DNA of 61,925 nucleotides from Streptomyces physcomitrii (GTDB lineage: Bacteria; Actinomycetota; Actinomycetes; Streptomycetales; Streptomycetaceae). Of the stretch, positions 48,614-56,900 are shown piece by piece. Numbering within the stretch: position 1 is the stretch's first letter; each line of letters starts with the position of its first letter. The DNA lies in the NCBI RefSeq assembly GCF_012273655.1, contig NZ_JAAWWP010000019.1, positions 87,662-149,586 of the forward strand, in the 5' to 3' direction. The position numbers and the translations under genes were made by a program. The notes beneath the pieces are model-generated. The model saw only the letters and a list, made by a program, of their open reading frames with translations. It was not told the origin of the DNA and ran no database searches.

Positions 48614-50041
48614 ATGGACGAAGAGACCAGGTACGAGGCGGTGCGCAGCCGGGATGCGCGCTTCGACGGCGCGTTCTTCTTCGCCGTGGCGACGACCGGC
48701 ATCTACTGCCGTCCCAGCTGTCCCGCGGTCACTCCGAAGCGGGCGAACGTCCGCTTCTACCCGACCGCCGCCGCGGCGCAGCACTCCGGCTTCCGGGCCT
48801 GCCGCCGCTGCCGCCCCGACGCGGCGCCCGGCTCCGCCGAGTGGGACCAGCGGGCCGATGTGGTCGGCCGCGCCATGCGCATGATCGGTGACGGGGTGGT
48901 CGACCGGGAAGGGGTCTCCGGGCTCGCCGGACGCCTCGGCTACAGCGCCCGCCAGGTGCAGCGCCAGCTCACCGCGGAACTCGGCGCCGGACCGGTCGCC
49001 CTCGCCCGGGCGCAGCGCGCCCACACCGCGCGGCTGCTGTTGCAGACCACCGCGCTGCCGGTGACCGACATCGCTTTCGCGGCGGGCTTCGCCAGCGTGC
49101 GCCAGTTCAACGACACCATGCGGGCGGTGTACGACAGCACGCCCACCGCCTTGCGCGGCGCCTCCGGGAGCGGCCCGGGCGAGGGCCCGGCGAGGCGGGG
49201 CCGCGAACGCCCGGCGGCCGGTGTCCCGCTGCGCCTCGCCCACCGCGGGCCGCACCGGACCGGCGCCCTCTTCGACCAGCTCGCCGCGGAGGCGCTGCCC
49301 GGCATCGAGCAGCTGACCGGACCCGCGGGCGCCCGCGTCTACCGGCGGACGCTCCGCCTTCCGCACGGCACCGGCATCGTGGCCGTCGGCGAGCGCGGCG
49401 GGCACGGTTCGGGGACCAGCGCGGCCCGCCCCGGCGGCTGGCTGGAGGCGAAGCTGCACCTTGCCGACCTGCGGGACCTGACCACCGCCGTACAGCGGCT
49501 GCGCCGGCTCTTCGACCTGGACGCGGACCCCTTCGCGGTGGACGAACGCCTGGGCGCCGACCCGGAGTTGGCACCCCTGGTGGCCGCCCGCCCCGGGCTG
49601 CGCGCACCGGGCGCCGCCGAGGCCGAGGAGTTCGCGGTACGGGTGCTCGCGGGGCCCGAGGAGTCCCGGCGGCTCCTGCTGCGGCACGGCACCCCGCTGG
49701 AGCGGCCCTGCGGCACGCTCACCCATGTCTTCCCGGCGCCCGCCGCACTCCGCGCCGAGGCCGGGCCGGTCGGCGCACTCGCCGCCGCGCTGACCGAGGG
49801 GCGCCTCAGCCTCGGCCCGGGCGCCGACCGGGAGGAGGCCCACCGCGCCTTCCTCGCCCTGCCCGGCGCCGACGCGGCGGCGGCCGCCCGGATCCGCGCC
49901 CGCGCCCTGGGCGACCCGGACACCGCCCACCCCGGCGAGGACCCCCCGGACAGCTGGCGGCCCTGGCGCACCTACGCACATCAGCACCTCCGCCAGGGGG
50001 CGCCCCAACTCCCGTACGCCGAAAGGAAGTCATCGCGATGA
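48614..50041 (+). CDS. Ada-AlkA fusion with degenerate glycosylase domain
   Basis: 475-residue adaptive-response protein. Residues 1-75 are the methylphosphotriester domain with its four zinc Cys intact (32, 36, 63, 66). Two AraC helix-turn-helices lie at about 90-180. The remaining part is AlkA-like: LEAKLHLADL, DLDADPFAVDERLGADP, and the C-terminal WRPWRTYAHQHL. The AlkA helix-hairpin-helix, normally LPG-I/V-G-P-W-TA, reads LPGADAAAAARI. The catalytic Asp segment (DLG) is missing, replaced by HPGEDPPDS, with shortening on both sides. The sensor should work; the glycosylase probably does not. It overlaps ogt by 4 nt. ATG 48614 is preferred over GTG 48611. Confidence 0.9.
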   Translation: MDEETRYEAVRSRDARFDGAFFFAVATTGIYCRPSCPAVTPKRANVRFYPTAAAAQHSGFRACRRCRPDAAPGSAEWDQRADVVGRAMRMIGDGVVDREGVSGLAGRLGYSARQVQRQLTAELGAGPVALARAQRAHTARLLLQTTALPVTDIAFAAGFASVRQFNDTMRAVYDSTPTALRGASGSGPGEGPARRGRERPAAGVPLRLAHRGPHRTGALFDQLAAEALPGIEQLTGPAGARVYRRTLRLPHGTGIVAVGERGGHGSGTSAARPGGWLEAKLHLADLRDLTTAVQRLRRLFDLDADPFAVDERLGADPELAPLVAARPGLRAPGAAEAEEFAVRVLAGPEESRRLLLRHGTPLERPCGTLTHVFPAPAALRAEAGPVGALAAALTEGRLSLGPGADREEAHRAFLALPGADAAAAARIRARALGDPDTAHPGEDPPDSWRPWRTYAHQHLRQGAPQLPYAERKSSR

Positions 50042-50583
50042 CCAGCACCGTGACCCAGCCCCCCGGGCGGCTGTACGAGTCCGCCCCCGCCCCCGTGTAC
50101 TACGCGCTCGTGGACAGCCCGGTGGGTGAACTCCTGCTCACCGGGGACGAGTCGGGGGCGCTGACCTCGCTCTCCGTGCCCGGGCAGAAGGGCGGGCGCG
50201 GCGTCCGCGCGGACTGGCGGCGCGCACCGGAGCGCTTCCGGGCCGCCGAGGAGCAGCTCGCCGCCTACTTCGCGGGTGAACTCACCGTGTTCCGGCTGCC
50301 GTTGGCGCCGGTCGGCAGCGCCTTCCGGGAGCAGGTCTGGAACGCCCTGGACGCCATCCCCTACGGGCAGACCACCAGCTACGGTGCGATCGCGGCCCGG
50401 ATCGGCGCCTCCCGGGCCGCCGTCCGCGCGGTCGGGGGAGCCATCGGCGCCAATCCGCTGCTGATCGTGCGGCCCTGCCACCGGGTCGTCGGCGCCGACG
50501 GCTCACTGACCGGGTACGCCGGCGGACTGGAGCGCAAGCGGCATCTGCTGGGGCTGGAGGGGGCGTTGACCGGTACGGGCTGA
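50038..50583 (+). CDS. ogt: Methylated-DNA--protein-cysteine methyltransferase
   Basis: 181-residue suicide repair protein that takes methyl from O6-methylguanine. The acceptor is Cys147 in IVRPCHRVV; the minor-groove helix is YGAIAARIGASRAAVRAVGGAIGANP, with the Arg finger. N-terminal half is a divergent RNase H-like domain. The start overlaps the ada-alkA stop (ATGA), so both form an alkylation-response operon controlled by Ada. Confidence 0.95.
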   Translation: MTSTVTQPPGRLYESAPAPVYYALVDSPVGELLLTGDESGALTSLSVPGQKGGRGVRADWRRAPERFRAAEEQLAAYFAGELTVFRLPLAPVGSAFREQVWNALDAIPYGQTTSYGAIAARIGASRAAVRAVGGAIGANPLLIVRPCHRVVGADGSLTGYAGGLERKRHLLGLEGALTGTG

Positions 50584-50632
50584 CCTCGCGCAGGCGGTCG
50601 CCCGGGGGCCTCGCCCGGGCTCCGCGCGCGGG

Positions 50633-51001
50633 TCACTCCTCAAGTCCCCAGCTGTGCACCCACTTCGGGTGGATGCGGATCACCTCCTCGCTGAAGTGCG
50701 GGCCCAACTCATGCGGCCCGGTGAGGAGTTCGGCCTCCCCGCGGATCTCCACCCCGCGCACCCGCCAGGGCCGCTCGCTCACGATGTCGTCGACGACCAG
50801 GGACAGCCGTGGATTCCCTTTGAGATTGCGCCACTTCTTGCTCGTCCCCATGGACAGCCCGCCCACCAGGAGGGTCCCGTCGTCCTGCGGGAAGTAGCCG
50901 ACGGGGTTCGCCTGCGGCTGGCCCTCGGTGTCGACGGTGGCCAGTCTGCCGATGCGCTGTGTGCCCAGATAGGCACGTTCCCGCTCACTGAGTCCGGTCA
51001 T
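50633..51001 (-). CDS. PPOX-class F420-dependent/flavin reductase-like protein
   Basis: 122-residue split-barrel protein (RIGRLATVDTEGQPQANPVGYFPQDDGTLLVGG, then RLSLVVDDIVSERPWRVRGVEIRGEAE). Proteins of this size and pattern in actinobacteria often bind F420; the exact substrate is unknown. Start ATG 51001. It converges with ogt. Confidence 0.88.
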   Translation of the reverse strand: MTGLSERERAYLGTQRIGRLATVDTEGQPQANPVGYFPQDDGTLLVGGLSMGTSKKWRNLKGNPRLSLVVDDIVSERPWRVRGVEIRGEAELLTGPHELGPHFSEEVIRIHPKWVHSWGLEE

Positions 51002-51081
51002 GTCCTGATGCTCGCAGACACATCCGGTATGCGCACGGGGCGGCGAGCGCCTTCTTGACCGCGCCCCGTGGCCCCGCCGTC

Positions 51082-51564
51082 TCAGGCCGCGATCACCGCA
51101 CCCAGCCAGGCCCCCATGATCAGCAGGCAGGCGAAGAGCTCGACCAGGATCCGGCTCCCGCCGTGGCGCAGCGCGGTGCGCGTCGCGGCCGCCGCGGCGG
51201 CGTGGGAGCCGAGCCGCAGCCGCTCGAAGAGATAGCCGCCGAGCAGGAACCCCGGCACCGCGCCCACCACCGGCAGCAGCACGAAGCCGAGCAGCGCCCC
51301 CGCGCCCGCGGCGGCGACCATCCGCCGGTCCGCCCCGTAGGACCGCAGCCGCCGCGCGGGGAGCTGCCAGCGCACCGCCTGCGCCGTGAGCAGCACCGCG
51401 CTCGCGCCGAGGAAGATCCCCCAGGCCAGGCCGTGCGGATCCGTGAGCGTCCACCACAGCACCGCGGCCCACACCAGCCACGAGCCGGGTACGCCGGGCA
51501 GCAGCACTCCGCACAGGCCGATCAGCATCACCAGCGCGACCAGCAGGAGTTCCCAGGCTCCCAT
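51082..51564 (-). CDS. DUF456 membrane protein
   Basis: 160-residue membrane protein with four predicted helices: LLLVALVMLIGLCGVLLPGVPGSWLVW at the N-terminus and LGFVLLPVVGAVPGFLLGGYLFERL in the second repeat, both with the family Gly/Pro pattern. DUF456 has no known function. The gene lies 80 nt upstream of the PPOX gene on the same strand. Confidence 0.88.
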   Translation of the reverse strand: MGAWELLLVALVMLIGLCGVLLPGVPGSWLVWAAVLWWTLTDPHGLAWGIFLGASAVLLTAQAVRWQLPARRLRSYGADRRMVAAAGAGALLGFVLLPVVGAVPGFLLGGYLFERLRLGSHAAAAAATRTALRHGGSRILVELFACLLIMGAWLGAVIAA

Positions 51565-51621
51565 CCCTCCAGCCTGCCGGAACCCGCGCCGGGCCGCAGG
51601 ACGCGCGCCCCGGGACTTCGG

Positions 51622-51712
51622 GCCGCGCCGGTTGAGGACCCGGAGCCGCCCCGGATCAGTACCCGGAGCCCGCCGGATCAGTACCCGGAGCCGCGCCGGT
51701 TCAGGACCCGGA
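51622..51712. repeat. Four ~23-nt tandem repeats across the regulator 3' end
   Basis: Units start at 51622, 51645, 51668 and 51690 with pattern GCCGCGCCGGWTSAGKACCCGGA (22-23 nt). The last unit contains the stop codon of the TrmB/LuxR-type gene at 51701-51703. It is a second case in this window of a gene end multiplied in tandem. Confidence 0.75.
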
Positions 51713-52702
51713 GGGGGAGAGCGGCCGTCGTGCCTCGCGTGCGATCCAGTCGCGTTCGTAGGCGTGCCAGCCGAGCTGGAGCCGGGTGGTCACGCCGGTC
51801 AGCTCCATCAGCCGTCTGACCCGCCGCTGCACCGTGCGCAGCCCCAGATCGAGCTGTTTGGCCACGCTCGCGTCGGTCAGCCCGGCAAGGAGCAGGGAGA
51901 GGATCTCCAGGTCGGTCTCGTCCGGTTCCGCCGTCTCCGGCTCCGGTGCCACCGGCCCGGTGCGCGGGCCGAGCCGCAGCGGCACCGCCCGGCTCCACAC
52001 CGATTCGAAGAGCAGCAGGAGCGCGTCGAGCAGGGCGCTGGCGTGCACCACCACCGCCGAGGGTTCCGCGGCTCCCGCGTCCAGCGCGACCAGGGCGAGC
52101 GAGCGGTCGGCGACGACCAGGTGCGCGGGTACCCGGTCGACGACGCGCAGCGCCTCGCCGGGCTCCCGTGCCGCGCCCAGCTCAGGTACGCCCCGGGGCG
52201 GTGCCAGCGCCGAGCGCTCCACCACCGTCCTGCGCGGCGCCCTGCCCGGACGCGGCTCCGCCCCGGGCCGCCCGGCGGCGGATCCGGGGAGCAGGACGCA
52301 CAGCTCCTCCCGGGCGCCGAGCACGGCCTGGGTGAAGCGCCGGGCGACCGCGGCGGTGCCGCTGACCACCTCGACCAGGTCGGGTCCCGCGGGCCCGCCG
52401 GACCGGCTGTGATACTCCTCCGCGAGCTGGGCGGCCGCCTGCGCGGCGAGGTCCAGGGCGCCGCGCCGCTCGGCGAGCAGGGCTCCCAGGGCGGCGCCCG
52501 GCGGGGCCGCGACCCAGCGCTCCGGCCGGGCCGTGGACCGGGCGGCCAGGCCGTGCCGCTCCAGTCTGCGCAGCGCCCGCTCGGTGGCGTACTCGCCGAG
52601 CATGAGCCGGCGCGCCAGTTCGGGCACCTCGGCCGCGCCCGCCGAGACGAGCGCCCGGTACGCCGACTCGTGCACCTCGTCCAGACCTATCGCACTCAGC
52701 AT
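51701..52702 (-). CDS. TrmB-like/LuxR-type helix-turn-helix regulator
   Basis: 333-residue regulator with two DNA-binding parts. Residues 1-70 form a TrmB-like winged helix (LDEVHESAYRALVSAGAAEVPELARRL), and residues about 262-320 a LuxR-type helix-turn-helix (ETDLEILSLLLAGLTDASVAKQLDLGLRTVQRRVRRLMELTGV). The middle may bind a ligand. Such proteins often sit in Streptomyces secondary-metabolite clusters. It lies just beyond the terminator of the PKS/KAS III transcript, on the same strand, and may regulate that cluster. Confidence 0.88.
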   Translation of the reverse strand: MLSAIGLDEVHESAYRALVSAGAAEVPELARRLMLGEYATERALRRLERHGLAARSTARPERWVAAPPGAALGALLAERRGALDLAAQAAAQLAEEYHSRSGGPAGPDLVEVVSGTAAVARRFTQAVLGAREELCVLLPGSAAGRPGAEPRPGRAPRRTVVERSALAPPRGVPELGAAREPGEALRVVDRVPAHLVVADRSLALVALDAGAAEPSAVVVHASALLDALLLLFESVWSRAVPLRLGPRTGPVAPEPETAEPDETDLEILSLLLAGLTDASVAKQLDLGLRTVQRRVRRLMELTGVTTRLQLGWHAYERDWIAREARRPLSPSGS

Positions 52703-52781
52703 GCGGCGCTGTTCCTCCCCCGCTCGGTCACTGGCCGCAGTCTGGCGTGAAACGGACCGCGCGCAAAGCCCCGGTCAGGGG

Positions 52782-52816
52782 CGCGGGCGGACGGGAGTGC
52801 GCCCCGTCCGCCCGCG
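52782..52816 (-). terminator. Terminator of the PKS-KAS III transcript
   Basis: A perfect 14-bp stem CGCGGGCGGACGGG/CCCGTCCGCCCGCG with a 7-nt loop lies 21 nt past the KAS III-like stop codon. It marks the likely end of the polyketide transcript. Confidence 0.8.
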
Positions 52817-52836
52817 TCCTGCTGCCGCCGGACCGC

Positions 52837-53871
52837 TCAGACCGCCCAGGCGGGGTGCTCGGTGACGGTGACGATGCAGGCGGTGCAGATCCAGCCCGGG
52901 CCCTGGGAGATCAGCAGGACGTGGTCGCCGGGCTCCACCTCGCGGGTGCGGACCAGGTGCTCCAGGGTGATCATCACGTCGGCGCCGCCGACATGGCCGA
53001 CGCCCCGGCCGAAGTCGAAGCTGGACCGCGACATGGGCAGCCCCAGCGGCATCATCACCGAGTACTCGATCATGCGGCCGTCCATGTTGATCGGGACGAC
53101 CTTGGCGAGGTCGGCGGCGTTCAGACCGGCGTCCACCAGGGCCTGGTGGATGACGGCCAGGTCGAACACGGTGAGCTTCTCCAGGGTCTCCGAGAGCGAC
53201 AGCTCGGTCTCGGTGAAGTGCTCGGCGCGCGCGGCCATGTCCGCCATCGAACCCTCCGCCTCGCGCAGCAGCAGCGGGCCCTCGCCGCGGTGCCACTTCT
53301 CCAGCGCGGGCAGCACCCCCGCGTGCAGCGAGCGCACCTCGGCGAAGCCCTCCTCCGCGCTCAGCAGGACCGCGGCCCCGCCGTCGCCGAGGAAGTACGA
53401 CTGGCCGTAGCCGGTCCAGCGGTCGATCTCCGGGGAGGTGAAGTTCTCGCCCGTGGTCAGCAGCACCGCCTCCGCCTCGGAGGCGCCGGTCATCTGCCCG
53501 ATCGCGACCTCCAGGGTGCCGAGCATGCCGTTGCAGCCCTGCTGGAGGTAGAGCGCGGAGACCTCGGCGAGGCCCAGCTCGCGCAGGATGTACCCGGGCG
53601 GGTAGGAGCCCGCCGGGCCCTGGTAGTGGACCGCGCTGTGGATGTGCGAGGAGATCTCCTCGGGCTCCAGCTTGGACCGCTCCAGGGCGGTACGGGCCGC
53701 CGAGACCGCCAGGTCGACGGCCGGGATGTCCCCGGAGACATGCGTACCGGTGAGGCCGTTGGCCTCCGTCACCTCCGGTTCCACCCTGCCGTCCGCGACC
53801 GCCTTCTCGGCGCTCGCCCACTCGTGCAGCGTGACTCCCAGCGAATTGATGTGGACGTTCTCTACCCTCAT
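52837..53871 (-). CDS. KAS III-like (FabH-fold) acyltransferase/ketosynthase
   Basis: 344-residue thiolase-fold protein of the 3-oxoacyl-ACP synthase III family. The nucleophile Cys113 is in LQQGCNGMLG and His242 in VIHQAL. Where FabH has the Asn of its Cys-His-Asn triad (GNTSAA), this protein has His293 (GRGVGHVGGAD), giving a Cys-His-His set. LGDGGAAVLL and GPGWICTACIV complete the fold. It starts 37 nt after the end of the PKS gene and shares its transcript. Relatives in secondary metabolism act as starter ketosynthases, acyltransferases or chain-releasing enzymes. Because the PKS has no thioesterase, action on the finished chain is a fair inference, but starter formation is equally possible. 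Confidence 0.88.
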   Translation of the reverse strand: MRVENVHINSLGVTLHEWASAEKAVADGRVEPEVTEANGLTGTHVSGDIPAVDLAVSAARTALERSKLEPEEISSHIHSAVHYQGPAGSYPPGYILRELGLAEVSALYLQQGCNGMLGTLEVAIGQMTGASEAEAVLLTTGENFTSPEIDRWTGYGQSYFLGDGGAAVLLSAEEGFAEVRSLHAGVLPALEKWHRGEGPLLLREAEGSMADMAARAEHFTETELSLSETLEKLTVFDLAVIHQALVDAGLNAADLAKVVPINMDGRMIEYSVMMPLGLPMSRSSFDFGRGVGHVGGADVMITLEHLVRTREVEPGDHVLLISQGPGWICTACIVTVTEHPAWAV

Positions 53872-53908
53872 GGGTGATCTCCGTTTCCGTGCGGCACCGT
53901 GGCCGGTC

Positions 53909-56900
53909 TCAGGCGAGCAGCTCTTTCTTGATGTGCTGGGCGAGTTCGGCGGGTGAGGTGAAGTCGAAGGCGACGCCGGGCGGCAGGCTCAGCCGGGTCG
54001 CGGTGTTGAGGGCGTTGCGCAGGTTGAGCGAGGTCAGGGAGTCGAAGCCGAGGTCCTTCAGCTCGGCCGTGGCGGACACGGCCTCCGCGGAGCCGTGCCC
54101 GAGCACCTTGGCGATGTGCTCCCGTACGAGATCGCTGAGCGCGGTGTCCCGCTCGGTGTCGGTGGCCATCTCGGCCAGCAGGTGCCGCAGTTCGGTCGCC
54201 CTGGCCGGTGCGTCCTGGGCCCGGGGGCGCTCCGGTGCGGGCAGTACCGACCGCAGTACGGCCGGGGTCTCGCCCGCCCGCGCCCGGGCGTAGAGGACGT
54301 TGAGGTCCCACTGCGCGGCGACGGTGAGCTCGCGGCCGGTGCGCAGCGCGCTGTCGAAGAGCTGCAGGCCCTGGCCGGGCGGGAGTTCGCCGATGCCCGG
54401 CAGGGCCAGGCCCGCCTTGCCGGAGGCCAGCAGCCCGCGTCCGGCCCACACGCCCCAGGCGATCGAGGTCGCCGGTACGCCCTCGGCCCGCGCCTGGTGG
54501 GCGAAGGCGTCCAGGAAGGTGTTGCCCGCCGCGTAGTTGGCCTGCCCGGCGCCGCCGAGGATGCCGGCCACCGAGGAGAAGAGGACGAAGGCCGAGAGGT
54601 CGGCCCCACGGGTGGCCTCGCGCAGCGCGAGCGCCGCGTCCGCCTTGGCCCGCAGCACCGTGTCCAGCCGCTCGGGCGTCAGGGAGGGGACGACGCCGTC
54701 GTCGATGACTCCCGCGGTGTGCACCACCGCGCGCAGCGGCCGGTCCGCGGGCAGCTCCGCGAGGACCTTCTCCAGCGCGGTCCGGTCGGCGGCGTCGCAG
54801 GCGGCGACCGTGACCTGGGCGCCGAGGGCGGTCAGTTCGGCCCGCAGTGTCTCCGCGCCCGCTGCCTCCAGACCCTGACGGCTCGTCAGAAGCAGGTCGC
54901 GTACGCCGTGTTCGGTCACCAGATGGCGGGCGACCAGGGTGCCGAGGACTCCGGTGCCGCCGGTGACCAGGACCGTTCCGGGTTCGCCGGTGAGTGTCCC
55001 GGTGTCCTCGGCTCCGGCCGCCGGGGCGTCGAGCCGGGTGAGCCGGGGGACGCGGGCGGCCCGTTTGCGCAGCGCCCACTGGGGCTCGTCGGTGGTGACG
55101 GCCTTGAGCAGGGCGCGCCAGGCGGGCTTGCTCGCATCGGTGTCCACGAGCAGGAACCGGCCGGGGAACTCGGCCTGGGCCGAACGCAGCAGGCCCCAGG
55201 CGGCCGAGGCCGTCAGGTCGAGCCGCCCGCCCGGGCCGGTGCCGTCCCAGGCGGGGACGGCACCCCGGGTGAGCACGACCATCCGGGACCGGGCGAAGAA
55301 GGGCCGCGTCACCAGGGCCTGCGCCCAGCCGAGCACCTTCGCGGTGGACTCGTGGACGGCCTCGGCCAGTGGGGCACCACCGCGCGGCGCCTCCTCGGCG
55401 GCGCAGGTCAGCACGATCACCTCGGGCGCCTTGGCGGGATCGGCGACGGTCGCCGCCAGGCTCTCCAGGTCGGCGTGGGCCTCGGTGTACTGCCCCGCCG
55501 CCATCAGCCCGGACCGGGCGTGCAGCACGTCCTCGCCGACGATCGCCCAGGTCGCGGGCGTCTCCCCGGAGGCCGGGAGCGCCAGATCGCTCCAGGCCAC
55601 CTGGAAGAGCCCGTCCTGCTGGGAGGCACCCGCCGTACGGAGGTCCTGCCGGGAGGCGGGGCGCAGGGTCAGGGACTCCACCGTGAGCACCGGGGCGCCC
55701 GTCGCGTCGGCGGCCCGTACCGTCCAGGTCCCGTCGCCCGCCGGGGACAGCCGCACCCGCAGCACCGAGGCGCCCAAGGCGTGCAGCCGCACGCCCTGCC
55801 ACGCCGCGGCGAGCCAGGGGGACCCGGCCGCCGCTCCCTCGATCCGCAGCGGGGTGAGCACCGCGTCGGCCAGCACCGGGTGGAGGCCGAAGTCGCCCGC
55901 GTCCGCGCCGAGTTGCTCGGGCAGGGCGACCTCGGCGAACAGCTCCCCGTCCCGCCGCCAGACGGTACGGGTGCTCTCTGCCGCGCCGTCCTCGGCCAGA
56001 GCCTCCGCGTGCGGCACGGTCTCCGCCTCCACGGGCGGCCATGCCTCCAGGTCCCAGTCGGCGGCCGGGACTGCCGGGGTGAGGGCGCCGGTGGCGTGCC
56101 GGGTCCAGGGCCTGCCGACGCCGGTCTCCCCGCGCCGCGAGTGCACCGACACCGGCCGGGTCCCCTCCGGTGAGGGGTCGCCCACGGTCACCCGCAGCTG
56201 CACCACTCCGGAGTCGGGCAGCACCAGGGGGTCGGTCAGGGACAGCGAGTCCAGGTGCGGGCAGCCGGTCTGGTCCGCCGCGCTGAGCACCAGGTCCACC
56301 AGCGCGGTCTCCCGGACCCGGTGCAGACCGGGCGAGTCCTCCCGGGTCAGCCACGGGTGGTTGCCCGCCGAGACCCGTCCGGTGAACACCACTGTCCCGG
56401 AGTCGGGGAGTTCGACCGCCGCGCCGAGCAGCGGGTGCTCCGCCTTGACCGCACCTATGCCCCCGCCGCCGCCGGAGGTGGGCTCCGCCTTCAGCCAGTG
56501 GTGGGTGTGTTGGAAGGGGTAGGTGGGGAGGTCGGGGTGGGGTGGGGTGGGTGGGGTGTGGTGGGGGATGCCGTGGGTGTAGGCGTGGGTGGTGGCGGTG
56601 TGGAGGTGGTGGGGGGTGTCGTGGTGGCGGTGGAGGGTGGGTTGGACGGTTGTTGGGGTGTGGGGTTGGTGGTGTTGGAGGGTTTCTTCGAGGGGGAGGG
56701 TGAGGACGGGGTGGGGGCTGATTTCGATGTAGGTGTGGTGGCCTTGTTGGAGGAGGGTGTGGGTGGCGGTGTGGAAGTCGACGGTGTGGCGGAGGTTTTT
56801 GTACCAGTAGTCGGGGGTGAGTTGGTGGCCTTGGAGTTGGGTGCCGGTGAGGGATGAGTAGTAGGGGGTGGTGGTGGGTTGGGGGTTGAGGGTGAGGTGT

